This document shows positions 1-6,550 of a stretch of DNA of 11,628 nucleotides, piece after piece. The stretch's first letter is position 1; the number at the start of each line of letters is the position of its first letter. Source of the stretch: Methanosphaera sp. rholeuAM6 (lineage in GTDB: Archaea > Methanobacteriota > Methanobacteria > Methanobacteriales > Methanobacteriaceae); NCBI GenBank assembly GCA_003266105.1, contig MVAA01000031.1, forward strand, positions 1 to 11,628, written 5' to 3'. The position numbers and the translations under genes are program-made. Under the pieces are notes generated by a model, which saw only the letters and a program-made list of their open reading frames with translations, had not been told where the DNA came from and ran no database searches.

Positions 1-38
1 TTAAATGTTTTGAAATCATAATATTAATATCTTTAAGA

Positions 39-48
39 TTTTATAATA
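39..48 (+). promoter_or_regulatory. TATA-like box of the MBL hydrolase gene
   Basis: The AT-rich element TTTTATAATA resembles an archaeal TATA box. A start point about 25 nt downstream falls near position 70, which would give an almost leaderless mRNA for the ATG at 75 and exclude the ATG at 54. In such AT-rich DNA a chance match is possible, and the alternative element TAATATTAATAT at 19-30 also exists. Confidence 0.35.
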
Positions 49-74
49 CAAAAATGTTAAAAAATGGGATAAAT

Positions 75-875
75 ATGAAGTTGATAATGTTGGGTACTGG
101 AAATGCATCAGTTACTGAATGTTATAATAGTTGTTTTTTGTTAAGTCAAGACAATCAGTACATATTAGTGGATGGTGGTGGGGGAAGTAATATTTTTAAT
201 CAACTTAAAAAAGCCGGTGTTGACTGGAAAGATGTTAAGAATGTAATAGTTACTCATAAACATATGGATCATTTCATAGGAATATTATGGATTATCAGGA
301 TGGTTTGTCAGCATATTAACCGAAATGAATATACTGGAAATCTTTTTGTATATTCTCATGATGAAGTCATTTTTCTTATTAAGGATTTCATGAAAAAGTT
401 TTTGGAAAAACGAGATTATGAACTGCTAGACAAAAGATTATTTCTGGTTACGGTTGAAAATGGTGCGTCTGAATTTATTATAGGTAAAAAAGTGACATTT
501 TTTGATATTGAATCAATAAAAGCAAAACAGTATGGATTTCAAATAGAATATGATAATAATAAAACATTAGTGTGTTGTGGTGATGAACCATACAATAGTA
601 TTAATGAGAAATATGTTAAAAACAGTGATTGGTTAATACATGAAGCATTTTGTCTTAAATCTGAAGAAAAAATATTTAAACCATATGAAAAGAATCATTC
701 AACAGTTACTCGTGCATGTCAAATAGCTCAGCAGTTAAATGTAAAAAATTTAGTATTGTATCATACTGAAGATAAAAATCTAGAAAAAAGAAAAGAATTA
801 TATTTATCTGAAGGTAAAAAGAGTTATTTAGGGAGATTACATGTTCCTAACGATTTAGAAATTATTTCTCTTTAA
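75..875 (+). CDS. RNase Z-like metallo-beta-lactamase-fold hydrolase
   Basis: A metal-dependent hydrolase of the metallo-beta-lactamase superfamily, closest in layout to the RNase Z/ElaC-like branch; the substrate cannot be told from sequence. Counting from the start at 75 (266 aa), the N-terminus MKLIMLGTGNA is the usual first strand and loop. The metal motif HxHxDH lies at residues 61-66 (THKHMDH). Further candidate ligands are Asp170 (CCGDE), His189 (LIHEAF), His208 (NHST) and His230 (LYHTED). No His occurs between about residues 96 and 188, where RNase Z relatives usually carry another ligand; the segment FDIESIKAKQYGF sits there instead. An in-frame ATG at 54 would add seven residues. 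I prefer 75 because the fold starts there, a GGGAT precedes it by 4 nt as in the gene at 4031, and the TATA-like TTTATAAT near 39-46 would place transcription start around 70. The 3' end overlaps the convergent alba gene by 4 nt. Family call strong, function unknown. Confidence 0.88.
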   Translation: MKLIMLGTGNASVTECYNSCFLLSQDNQYILVDGGGGSNIFNQLKKAGVDWKDVKNVIVTHKHMDHFIGILWIIRMVCQHINRNEYTGNLFVYSHDEVIFLIKDFMKKFLEKRDYELLDKRLFLVTVENGASEFIIGKKVTFFDIESIKAKQYGFQIEYDNNKTLVCCGDEPYNSINEKYVKNSDWLIHEAFCLKSEEKIFKPYEKNHSTVTRACQIAQQLNVKNLVLYHTEDKNLEKRKELYLSEGKKSYLGRLHVPNDLEIISL

Positions 876-1279
876 TTGTTTCTTGATATGACAATTTCAA
901 TAGAGGAAACCTTTGTTTTACTTCCATCATCTCTATCAATTACTTCCGTAGAAATTTTTATGTTGTCATCGTTTGCATCAGTTATAAAACGGTTTGTAAC
1001 AATCTCGGCAACATCAACGGCTTTGCTGATACTTTTTCCTCTTGCTTTAATTGTCATTTCATCTAAACCATTTAACATTCTAGAATTAATTATTAAAACA
1101 TAGTTCATAGAAGGCTTTTTTCCAATATATATATAGTTTTCATCATCAGATTTGTTTTCTATTACTTCATATTGATTATTTTCTTCTATTTTATTATTAT
1201 TTTGATTTATTATATCATTATCATTAATTATTAATCCTTGTTGTCTTAATTCCTGTGTAAATGATAAATTTCCACTCAT
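872..1279 (-). CDS. albA: Alba-family nucleic-acid-binding protein with N-terminal extension
   Basis: Alba (Sac10b family) is a dimeric DNA/RNA-binding protein of archaeal chromatin and RNA metabolism. The Alba domain covers about residues 50-135. It starts IYIGKKPSMNYV, where the Lys pair corresponds to the nucleic-acid-contacting and acetylatable Lys of the family. The hallmark IKARGKSISKAVDVAEI follows, and the domain ends VSSIEIVISR. Typical Alba proteins are about 90 aa. This one is 135 aa because of a roughly 49-residue N-terminal tail rich in Asn, Asp, Glu and Gln (INDNDIINQNNNKIEENN) that looks disordered. The start is well supported: GATGAGG lies 8 nt upstream of the ATG, so the tail is not an artefact of a long reading frame. 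The 3' end overlaps the convergent hydrolase gene by 4 nt, leaving no separate terminator. The family call is near certain; the tail's role is unknown. Confidence 0.93.
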   Translation of the reverse strand: MSGNLSFTQELRQQGLIINDNDIINQNNNKIEENNQYEVIENKSDDENYIYIGKKPSMNYVLIINSRMLNGLDEMTIKARGKSISKAVDVAEIVTNRFITDANDDNIKISTEVIDRDDGSKTKVSSIEIVISRNN

Positions 1280-1380
1280 TATTTAAAACCTCATCTTATT
1301 ATACTATGGTTTATGTTTTTTATCAATAATTAATTTTTCGTTTAATCCTTTGCATTGATTTAGGAGGATAATAGTTATTT

Positions 1381-1731
1381 TTAGTAGCCATGTCTTTCAA
1401 GAACATGATACATTTTATATCTTGGAATTTTAAGAATTTCATGTGTATTTTGACGATTATACTCTTTTGAAAGCTCATTTAACACTAAAAATGTTCTACC
1501 TTCAGCAATCTTAATTAAAAATTTTATATCTTCATTATTAAGTATTTCATCGGGTTTAATTAACAGTTCATCAATTCTTTCGTTAAATTTGATTATTTCA
1601 ACGGCAATTTTTCCATCATAACGCAGTTCATATTCTATACAATATGCTAATAAATTTTTATAATAACTTTGAATGAAGGTTAATTCATTAACAAAATCAA
1701 GGATATTTAATGTTAAGTTTTTAGTATTCAT
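1381..1731 (-). CDS. Hypothetical helical protein, 116 aa
   Basis: I do not recognise this protein. It has 116 residues and appears mostly alpha-helical, with no signal peptide, membrane span or Cys pair. Visible patches are an aromatic, hydrophobic N-terminal half (FIQSYYKNLLAYCIEYELRY), a charged centre with two acidic stretches, and a basic, aromatic C-terminus (IPRYKMYHVLERHGY). The ATG at 1731 is preceded by AAGGGAAT with 6 nt spacing, close to the pattern before the 3-hydroxyacyl-CoA dehydrogenase gene (GGGGGAATACT), which supports it being a real gene. It lies upstream of albA on the same strand with a 101-nt gap, so co-transcription is possible but not shown. Divergent from methanogenesis marker 8. 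Function cannot be inferred. Confidence 0.7.
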   Translation of the reverse strand: MNTKNLTLNILDFVNELTFIQSYYKNLLAYCIEYELRYDGKIAVEIIKFNERIDELLIKPDEILNNEDIKFLIKIAEGRTFLVLNELSKEYNRQNTHEILKIPRYKMYHVLERHGY

Positions 1732-1831
1732 ATGATTCCCTTAAATCTCATTTATAATATTATCTTTTTATTTTTTCATTAATTACGTTTTATGTCGCAT
1801 TAAACACTTTTTTTGAAAATGAAAAATAATG

Positions 1832-1842
1832 ATAAAATATTT
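1832..1842 (+). promoter_or_regulatory. Candidate TATA box of the marker 8 gene
   Basis: ATAAAATATTT lies about 57-67 nt upstream of the TTG start and would give a start point around 1862 with a leader of roughly 35 nt, enough to include the GGTGAT ribosome site. The region 1732-1898 separates two divergent genes and is uniformly AT-rich, so this assignment is tentative. Confidence 0.35.
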
Positions 1843-1888
1843 AACTAATTATTGAAAAACTAATCTTATAAACTGATGATTGATTTTG

Positions 1889-1894
1889 GGTGAT
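1889..1894 (+). promoter_or_regulatory. Shine-Dalgarno GGTGAT that fixes a TTG start
   Basis: GGTGAT is a perfect complement to the archaeal 16S rRNA tail (AUCACCUCC) and lies 4 nt before TTG at 1899. The alternative GTG start at 1890 lies inside this element, so it cannot be the start if the element is used. The same GGTGA(T) sequence precedes the genes starting at 6711 and 9585. Confidence 0.75.
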
Positions 1895-1898
1895 ACTT

Positions 1899-2747
1899 TT
1901 GGTAAAGGATAAACATGTTATTGAAGCATTGGGTAAAACACAGATAATAATTGAAGATGGTAAAATAACCAGTATTGGAGAACCTGAAATAGACTATTGT
2001 CCTATTTTCGGTAAATATCATCACATTGAAAAGATATCCAAAGAGGATATTAGAAAGAATATTGAATATAGGATTGCAGATTTTGGTATGTGTACCAGGG
2101 ATAGAATACTTAAAATGGATGACATGTTATCTGTAGGAATATCCGAAATATTACGCAGTAATGTTGAGTTGGGTAATATTGATTGTGTTGTTGGGGCATG
2201 TGAAGGTGCAGGAACAGTATTGATGACTGATTCTGATATAGTTCAGGGAGTTGGTGGACGAGTATCCGGTCTTGTCAGTACAACTTCTATTCCAGAAATT
2301 ATTGAGGAGCTTGGTAAAGACAATGTATTAAATCCTGAAACTGCTGAATTAAATCAATTGAAAGGTTTGAAAATGGCAGTTGAGCGTGGTTATAAAAATA
2401 TTGCCGTGACAATACTACCTGGATCTATGGTTCATGATTTAAGAAGTTTTTCAGTTTCTAATGATGTAAATGTTTACATTTTTGTTGCACATACAACAAA
2501 TACTTCTAAAGATGAAGTTGAACAGTTATTTGAGGATGCTGATATTGTAACTGCTTGTGCTTCAAAGAATATTATTGAATATGCACAGCTTAAAAAACCT
2601 TATTATTATGGAACATCAGTACCGATATATGCAGTTTCTGAAGATGGTCGAAGGTTGTTAGATGCCCGTTTAAAACATGTCAATAAGCCTTTAAGTGTAA
2701 ATGAGTATCCTCAGGATCTATCAAAAATGAGCAGACCTCTCAAGTAA
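1899..2747 (+). CDS. mmp8: Methanogenesis marker protein 8 (DUF2099)
   Basis: A protein family almost confined to methanogens and their relatives, used as a genomic marker of methanogenesis; its biochemical role is not settled to my knowledge. Recognised by the run of family blocks. Near residues 25-65 come YCPIFGKYHHIEKIS and then NIEYRIADFGMCTRDR. The glycine-rich core follows (VVGACEGAGTVL, then VQGVGGRVSGLVSTT). Next are a block beginning LKGLKMAVERGYKNIAVT and, near the C-terminus, IVTACASKNI. Conserved-looking Cys in the first, second, core and C-terminal blocks could bind metal or a cofactor, but this is inference. Length 282 aa from the TTG at 1899, usual for the family. The start is TTG rather than the GTG nine bases upstream because that GTG is part of the Shine-Dalgarno. 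A hairpin with downstream T-runs ends the gene, so it is probably monocistronic. Confidence 0.93.
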   Translation: MVKDKHVIEALGKTQIIIEDGKITSIGEPEIDYCPIFGKYHHIEKISKEDIRKNIEYRIADFGMCTRDRILKMDDMLSVGISEILRSNVELGNIDCVVGACEGAGTVLMTDSDIVQGVGGRVSGLVSTTSIPEIIEELGKDNVLNPETAELNQLKGLKMAVERGYKNIAVTILPGSMVHDLRSFSVSNDVNVYIFVAHTTNTSKDEVEQLFEDADIVTACASKNIIEYAQLKKPYYYGTSVPIYAVSEDGRRLLDARLKHVNKPLSVNEYPQDLSKMSRPLK

Positions 2748-2818
2748 TTTTTATTCTTTTATAAAAATTGTTTGTATGTAATAACTTTTTTTTCTCATAT
2801 TTTTTTTATCCTTTTTAT
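2746..2818 (+). terminator. Hairpin plus oligo-T terminator after marker 8 gene
   Basis: A perfect 9-bp inverted repeat (AATTTTTAT at 2746-2754 and ATAAAAATT at 2761-2769, loop TCTTTT) overlaps the last two bases of the stop codon. T-runs follow at about 2786-2793 and 2801-2808. Archaeal termination relies mainly on such oligo-T tracts, so the T-runs may matter more than the A/T-only stem. The rest of the gap up to 2920 is AT-rich with nothing else I can support. Confidence 0.55.
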
Positions 2819-2924
2819 AATTTAAAAATTGTTTAATTTATTTTCATCCATTAAATTATAATTCAATAATTGTTATAATATATTATATTTATTAAACAAT
2901 ATTCATAATGATAATTCGTGATAA

Positions 2925-2934
2925 ATTATATATA
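2925..2934 (+). promoter_or_regulatory. TATA box of the 3-hydroxyacyl-CoA dehydrogenase gene
   Basis: ATTATATATA is a good archaeal TATA box, preceded by the purine-rich GTGATAA. Transcription would start near 2955, giving a leader of about 35 nt that contains the GGGGG ribosome site 6 nt before the ATG at 2991. Alternating TA stretches (TATATAC, TATATAAT) flank it. Confidence 0.5.
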
Positions 2935-2990
2935 CTATATGAGAGATATATATAATTAATACTTTTAACTACTAAATATGGGGGAATACT

Positions 2991-3929
2991 ATGACAATAA
3001 AAAACGTGACAGTAGCTGGTGGAGGAGTTCTTGGAAGTCAAATAGCGTTCCAAAGTGCATTTTGTGGATTTAATGTTATCATTTGGTTAAGAAGTGAAGG
3101 TTCAATAGAACGAGCTCAACCAAAAATAGATAGGTTAAAAGAAATATATATTAATACAATGGAAGCTATGAAAAATAATCCACAAGCATACTGCCGTGGA
3201 TTTACGGATAAAACTGACTTATCTGATGCTGAAATTGATGATTTAAAGAACAAAGTAGAATCTGCATACAAAAATATAAAGTTAACAACAAGCTATGAAG
3301 AAGCAGCAAAGGATGCAGATTTAATAATAGAAGCCATTGCTGAAGATCCAGAACAAAAAATACCATTTTATCAGGAACTTTCAAAGCATATGCCAGAAAA
3401 AACAATACTAGTGACAAACTCTTCAACAATGCTTCCAAGCTCATTTGCTGAATATACAGGAAGACCTGCAAAGTATTTGGCATTACACTTTGCAAATGAA
3501 ATATGGAAAAATAATACTGCGGAAGTAATGGGACACCCAGAAACTCAACAGGAATACTATGATGAAGTAGTAAAATTTGCAGAAAATATTAATATGGTTC
3601 CATTAAAACTTAAGAAGGAGCAACCAGGGTATATTTTAAATTCTATGCTGGTACCGTTTTTAAGTGCGGCAGAAGCATTGTATGCCAATGATGTGGCGGA
3701 TCCGGAAACAATAGATAAAACATGGATGTTAGCTACAGGAGCACCAGCCGGTCCATTCAGAATACTTGATGTTGTAGGATTGACAACCGCATATAATATT
3801 GTTATCATGAATCCGGAAGCGAAAGATCCGACAACAACTCCGGGAAAAATAGCAGCAAAACTAAAAGAAAAAATTGATGAAGGAAAAACAGGAATAAATG
3901 CAGGAGAGGGTTTTTACAAATATAATTAA
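2991..3929 (+). CDS. 3-hydroxyacyl-CoA dehydrogenase family protein
   Basis: A predicted soluble NAD(P)-dependent oxidoreductase of the 3-hydroxyacyl-CoA dehydrogenase superfamily, 312 aa, usual for the one-domain-pair form. The N-terminal Rossmann fold has the dinucleotide motif GGGVLG (Gly10, Gly12, Gly15). The family's catalytic set is present: Ser144/145 in TNSST, His166 in LHFANEIW, Glu178 in TAEVM and Asn217 in GYILNSML. The C-terminal helical domain ends in the typical GEGFYKY. The canonical HFFNP after the catalytic His is replaced by HFANEIWKNNTAEVM. I associate that variant with Firmicutes homologues, but I could not check this. The gene has its own promoter and is followed by a T-run at 3952-3958. 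It uses more GCG, CCG and CCGG-containing codons than its neighbours. Methanogens of this group are not known for beta-oxidation, so the substrate is open. Family strong, substrate unknown, transfer from bacteria plausible. Confidence 0.9.
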   Translation: MTIKNVTVAGGGVLGSQIAFQSAFCGFNVIIWLRSEGSIERAQPKIDRLKEIYINTMEAMKNNPQAYCRGFTDKTDLSDAEIDDLKNKVESAYKNIKLTTSYEEAAKDADLIIEAIAEDPEQKIPFYQELSKHMPEKTILVTNSSTMLPSSFAEYTGRPAKYLALHFANEIWKNNTAEVMGHPETQQEYYDEVVKFAENINMVPLKLKKEQPGYILNSMLVPFLSAAEALYANDVADPETIDKTWMLATGAPAGPFRILDVVGLTTAYNIVIMNPEAKDPTTTPGKIAAKLKEKIDEGKTGINAGEGFYKYN

Positions 3930-3945
3930 ATTAATCTTAAAACTC

Positions 3946-3961
3946 TTTATATTTTTTTATT
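3946..3961 (+). terminator. Oligo-T terminator after the dehydrogenase gene
   Basis: A run of seven T (3952-3958) within a T-rich stretch lies 23 nt after the stop codon. There is no convincing hairpin. This suits archaeal oligo-T termination, but short T-runs are common in this DNA. Confidence 0.35.
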
Positions 3962-4030
3962 AACCTATCTCTATTTTTAAATTTAAATTCTATTTTCCTA
4001 TTTGAACAAAATTTAATAATATGGGATATT

Positions 4031-4450
4031 ATGGCAAAAAAAGTAAGACTAATGTTTGATGATGATTTTAAAGATAAAGAACGAGAGGTACTGGATAAAT
4101 TAATTGATTTACAGAAAGCTTTAATTCATAAAGATTTGCACTGTTTAGATAAATTATTTGATGATTCATTTGTATTAATACGTGGTTCTGGTCGCGAAGA
4201 GACCAAATATGAGTTTTTAACAGATATTAAGGAAGATGTATTACATTACAGGGAATCAAAAATAGAAATTCCATCAATAAAAGTAACTGATGAAAAAGCA
4301 TCAATTATAACAATTGTTGATCTTCGCACATGCTTATTGGGTGTTCAGAGTATTTGGAATTTAGATTCCAAATTTGTACTTAAAAAAATTGATGGTGAAT
4401 GGTACTTTGTAAAATGGGATACATCCTACACACCAAAGGATCATAATTAA
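4031..4450 (+). CDS. NTF2/SnoaL-like small protein
   Basis: A 139-residue protein of the NTF2-like cone-fold superfamily (DUF4440/SnoaL-like). An N-terminal helix (REVLDKLIDLQKALIHKD) is followed by LDKLFDDSFVLIRGSG, the usual first strand and turn. Next comes a helix around YEFLTDI. Strands follow, with alternating hydrophobics (IPSIKVTDEKASIITIVDL), then a closing FVLKKIDGEWYFVKWDTSY, where the W-x-F-x-x-W ending is typical. Members may be enzymes or binding proteins, and the sequence does not decide which. It follows the dehydrogenase gene by 101 nt on the same strand, perhaps with its own promoter (TTTAAATTTAAATT near 3976-3989). The ATG has GGGAT four nt upstream. Its end lies 29 nt from the end of the convergent hsdM-like gene. 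Fold call good, role unknown. Confidence 0.78.
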   Translation: MAKKVRLMFDDDFKDKEREVLDKLIDLQKALIHKDLHCLDKLFDDSFVLIRGSGREETKYEFLTDIKEDVLHYRESKIEIPSIKVTDEKASIITIVDLRTCLLGVQSIWNLDSKFVLKKIDGEWYFVKWDTSYTPKDHN

Positions 4451-4482
4451 TTCCTTTTATTTCCTTTTTTTTATTATTTTCA
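4451..4482 (+). terminator. T-rich terminator after the NTF2-like gene
   Basis: The 29-nt convergent gap is dominated by T on the + strand (CCTTTTATTTCC, then a T8 run), which fits oligo-T termination of the NTF2-like gene. On the opposite strand it is A-rich, so I see no matching terminator for the hsdM-like gene. Confidence 0.42.
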
Positions 4483-5907
4483 AGGTAAATCAAGATTTAA
4501 CTTATGGAACAGCTCTTTTTCTTCTTTTTTTAGGATATTAATTTCCTTTTCTAGTTTTTCTATTTCATTAAGTGTTTCATGAATGTTTATTTTATCTTTT
4601 TCTTCGTAGGTATCAACATATCTTTTAACATTTAAATTATAATCATTTTCTTTTATTTCCGATATCGTTGTATTATGGGAATATTTTTCTATTTCTAAGC
4701 GATTTCTATAAGTAGAAACTATTTTGTCAATATTTTCATTTGTTAGAATATTTAAATTATTTTTCTTCAAATATTCTTTTGAAGCATCGATAATAATGAT
4801 TTTTTCATCTTTTTTCCTGTTTTTTCTTAGAACTAATATGCATGCAGAAACATTTTTAGGAAAAGATTTTTCAGGTAATCCTATAACAGCATCAATATAA
4901 TTTTTTTCTTCAATAAATGTTTTTCGTATTTCTTTTTCTGCTTTACTTCTGAATAATACTCCTTGAGGCATCACAACTGCCATAATTCCATCATCCTTTA
5001 AATGATAAATCATTGTTTCCAAAAATGCATAACTTGCTTTTGATTTTGGTGGTAACTTTTTATAAGTGTTAAAACGTTTATCATTCAATAATTTTTTATT
5101 GGACTCCCATTTTTTTAAGAATGGGGGATGTGATACTATTGCATCGATTGGAGGTAACTTTCTTTTGGTTGTAGTGGAATCTTCATTGTATATATTAATA
5201 TTGTTTGGATGAATATCATGCATCATCAGATTTATTTTAGCTAATTTACAACTATTTTTTTTAATCTCTTGTCCAAAAAAATTTTCTATATCTCCCTCTT
5301 CATTTAACATTAATAATGTTGAACAGGAGCCACAAGTAGCATCGTAAACATTTTTTAATGTTTCATTAGCATAACATACGAGTTTGCTTAAAAGGATTGA
5401 TATATTGCATGGTGTAAATGAATTGTTTAAGAAGAACTTCATTAATATATTTGCATCGTTTTTATCTAATGATAATTTATTAATATCTATCAATAATGAG
5501 TTGTAATTATCAATTGTTGATGAATCATAATTTAAAGGTATTTCCGTGAATAAATTTTCTGGTTTTTCATCCATAAATTGAATTTGTTTAAATGCATTGT
5601 TCAGTTCCTTTATTTTGTTTTTTTCTTTAATGATATTTTTATAAAGATTTTTTGGGTGAATAAAATAACCATAGTCATTTAAGCTATCATTTTTGATTTT
5701 ATTACCGTAATATTCCATATTTTCTTCATAAAAAGCTTCTTCATAGTTTAAATCATATTTGAACAATTTTTTATTATTTTCTTTTTCTATCCTCTTGGAT
5801 AGGTAGTAGTAGAATATGGCATTTAAGAGGTTGTTCTGATATTCTTCAAATTGCATATGTCCTTGCAATCTTTCTGATGAATTGATTATTATATCTTTTA
5901 TATCCAT
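4480..5907 (-). CDS. HsdM-like type I DNA methylase with altered catalytic motifs
   Basis: Related to the modification (M) subunit of type I restriction-modification systems, which transfers methyl groups from SAM to adenine N6. Numbered from the ATG at 5907 (475 aa): an N-terminal helical HsdM_N-like region; FTPCNISILLSKLV at about 164-177, matching the usual xYTPxxV block; motif I DATCGSC at 189-195; GQEIKKN at about 213; motif IV region AIVSHPPFLKKW at 256-267; VMPQGVLF and VIGLPEKSF later; and a C-terminal coiled coil (IEKLEKEINILKKEEKEL). Family consensus is DPxCGSG and NPPF, so Pro to Ala, Gly to Cys and the catalytic Asn to His are all changed, although the frame is intact. An upstream in-frame TTG at 5922 lies on the GGGG ribosome site, so I choose 5907. 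It follows the HsdS-like gene after 4 nt. No HsdR is in the window. Fold certain; catalytic activity doubtful. Confidence 0.88.
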   Translation of the reverse strand: MDIKDIIINSSERLQGHMQFEEYQNNLLNAIFYYYLSKRIEKENNKKLFKYDLNYEEAFYEENMEYYGNKIKNDSLNDYGYFIHPKNLYKNIIKEKNKIKELNNAFKQIQFMDEKPENLFTEIPLNYDSSTIDNYNSLLIDINKLSLDKNDANILMKFFLNNSFTPCNISILLSKLVCYANETLKNVYDATCGSCSTLLMLNEEGDIENFFGQEIKKNSCKLAKINLMMHDIHPNNINIYNEDSTTTKRKLPPIDAIVSHPPFLKKWESNKKLLNDKRFNTYKKLPPKSKASYAFLETMIYHLKDDGIMAVVMPQGVLFRSKAEKEIRKTFIEEKNYIDAVIGLPEKSFPKNVSACILVLRKNRKKDEKIIIIDASKEYLKKNNLNILTNENIDKIVSTYRNRLEIEKYSHNTTISEIKENDYNLNVKRYVDTYEEKDKINIHETLNEIEKLEKEINILKKEEKELFHKLNLDLP

Positions 5908-5911
5908 TTTT

Positions 5912-6472
5912 TTATTCCCCAAATATTATTTCTTCAAGCAAATCTTCTTCTAATTCCAATTGCATGTATGTTAATCGTTTTTTCTTTTTGAAATTTGTAA
6001 TTAATTTCTTATAAGTTTCTTCTTTTTCTTTTTGAATTTCTATAATGTTAAATTTTTTAATGTTGCTGATATTAATGACTTTAATGCTGCTTTCATCGTA
6101 TGCTTGGTAGATTTGTTTTTTAATATATTCACTGTTTAAATAAAATGTTAATATTTCGGGTGAATATTTTTCATTTACTTTTATGATGGCATAGTTGGAT
6201 GTAGTTGTTATGTTATCTTCATCAAATTCAATTATTCTTGAGGTGTAGGGTGGTGTTAATCTCATAATTATATCTCCTTTTTTCAGAAGATATTTATCAT
6301 CTAGTTGTTTGTCGGTTTTAAGATTTTCCAGTTTGTTCATGTCTATTTGAAAATTATTTTCATGATTTAGAGTGATTAACTTATAGCTGTAGTTTTCTTC
6401 TTTATTTTTAAATGATGTATTTCTGATTCCACTATAAATTTTTGCTATTTTGTCAAATTTGATAATATTCAT
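5912..6472 (-). CDS. Half-size HsdS-like specificity subunit
   Basis: Resembles one target-recognition domain (TRD) of a type I specificity (S) subunit, which selects the DNA sequence to be methylated. At 186 aa it is about half a normal S subunit (around 400 aa, two TRDs). Support: an N-terminal FDKIAKIYSGI like the usual start of a TRD; LLKKGDIIMRLTPPYTSRII, matching the xxGDIxxxxxG block; YSPEILTFYLNSEYIKKQI; IKVINISNIKKFNI, the typical end of a TRD; and a charged helical tail. Half-size S proteins are known to work as dimers, giving a symmetric recognition site. It lies upstream of the M-like gene, with 4 nt between, opposite to the common M-then-S order. The ATG has TTGAGG about 8 nt upstream. 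Divergence makes this a domain-level call; partner and target are inferred. Confidence 0.75.
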   Translation of the reverse strand: MNIIKFDKIAKIYSGIRNTSFKNKEENYSYKLITLNHENNFQIDMNKLENLKTDKQLDDKYLLKKGDIIMRLTPPYTSRIIEFDEDNITTTSNYAIIKVNEKYSPEILTFYLNSEYIKKQIYQAYDESSIKVINISNIKKFNIIEIQKEKEETYKKLITNFKKKKRLTYMQLELEEDLLEEIIFGE

Positions 6473-6550
6473 TCTATTTTCCTCAAGAATTTTATCTAAT
6501 TAATTATTTGCTCTTTTTTAATAATAATTTTTTTTCTATTTCAATTAATT

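Noticed and set aside
876..1103. A + strand open frame of 75 codons directly after the hydrolase gene.
   Set aside because: It is antisense to the Alba domain, whose protein match is unambiguous, and it has no ribosome site.
1361..1383. Perfect AGGAGG on the + strand at 1361-1366, like a strong ribosome site.
   Set aside because: No start codon at a workable distance opens a frame; the following + frame stops after about 20 codons and lies antisense to the 116-aa gene. Probably chance.
1832..1848. The 17-mer ATAAAATATTTAACTAA occurs here and at 6947-6963.
   Set aside because: One copy is a promoter-like site, the other overlaps the stop codon of the Cys/His-rich gene with no gene after it. 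Pure A/T plus one C in AT-rich DNA makes a chance match likely.
4480..6472. Possible complete type I restriction system or a BREX/DISARM-type defence island.
   Set aside because: No HsdR, nuclease, PglZ or other defence core gene is present; flanking genes are an NTF2-like protein and the Cys/His-rich protein. The SNF2 fragment at the right edge is 5 kb away and separated by unrelated genes.
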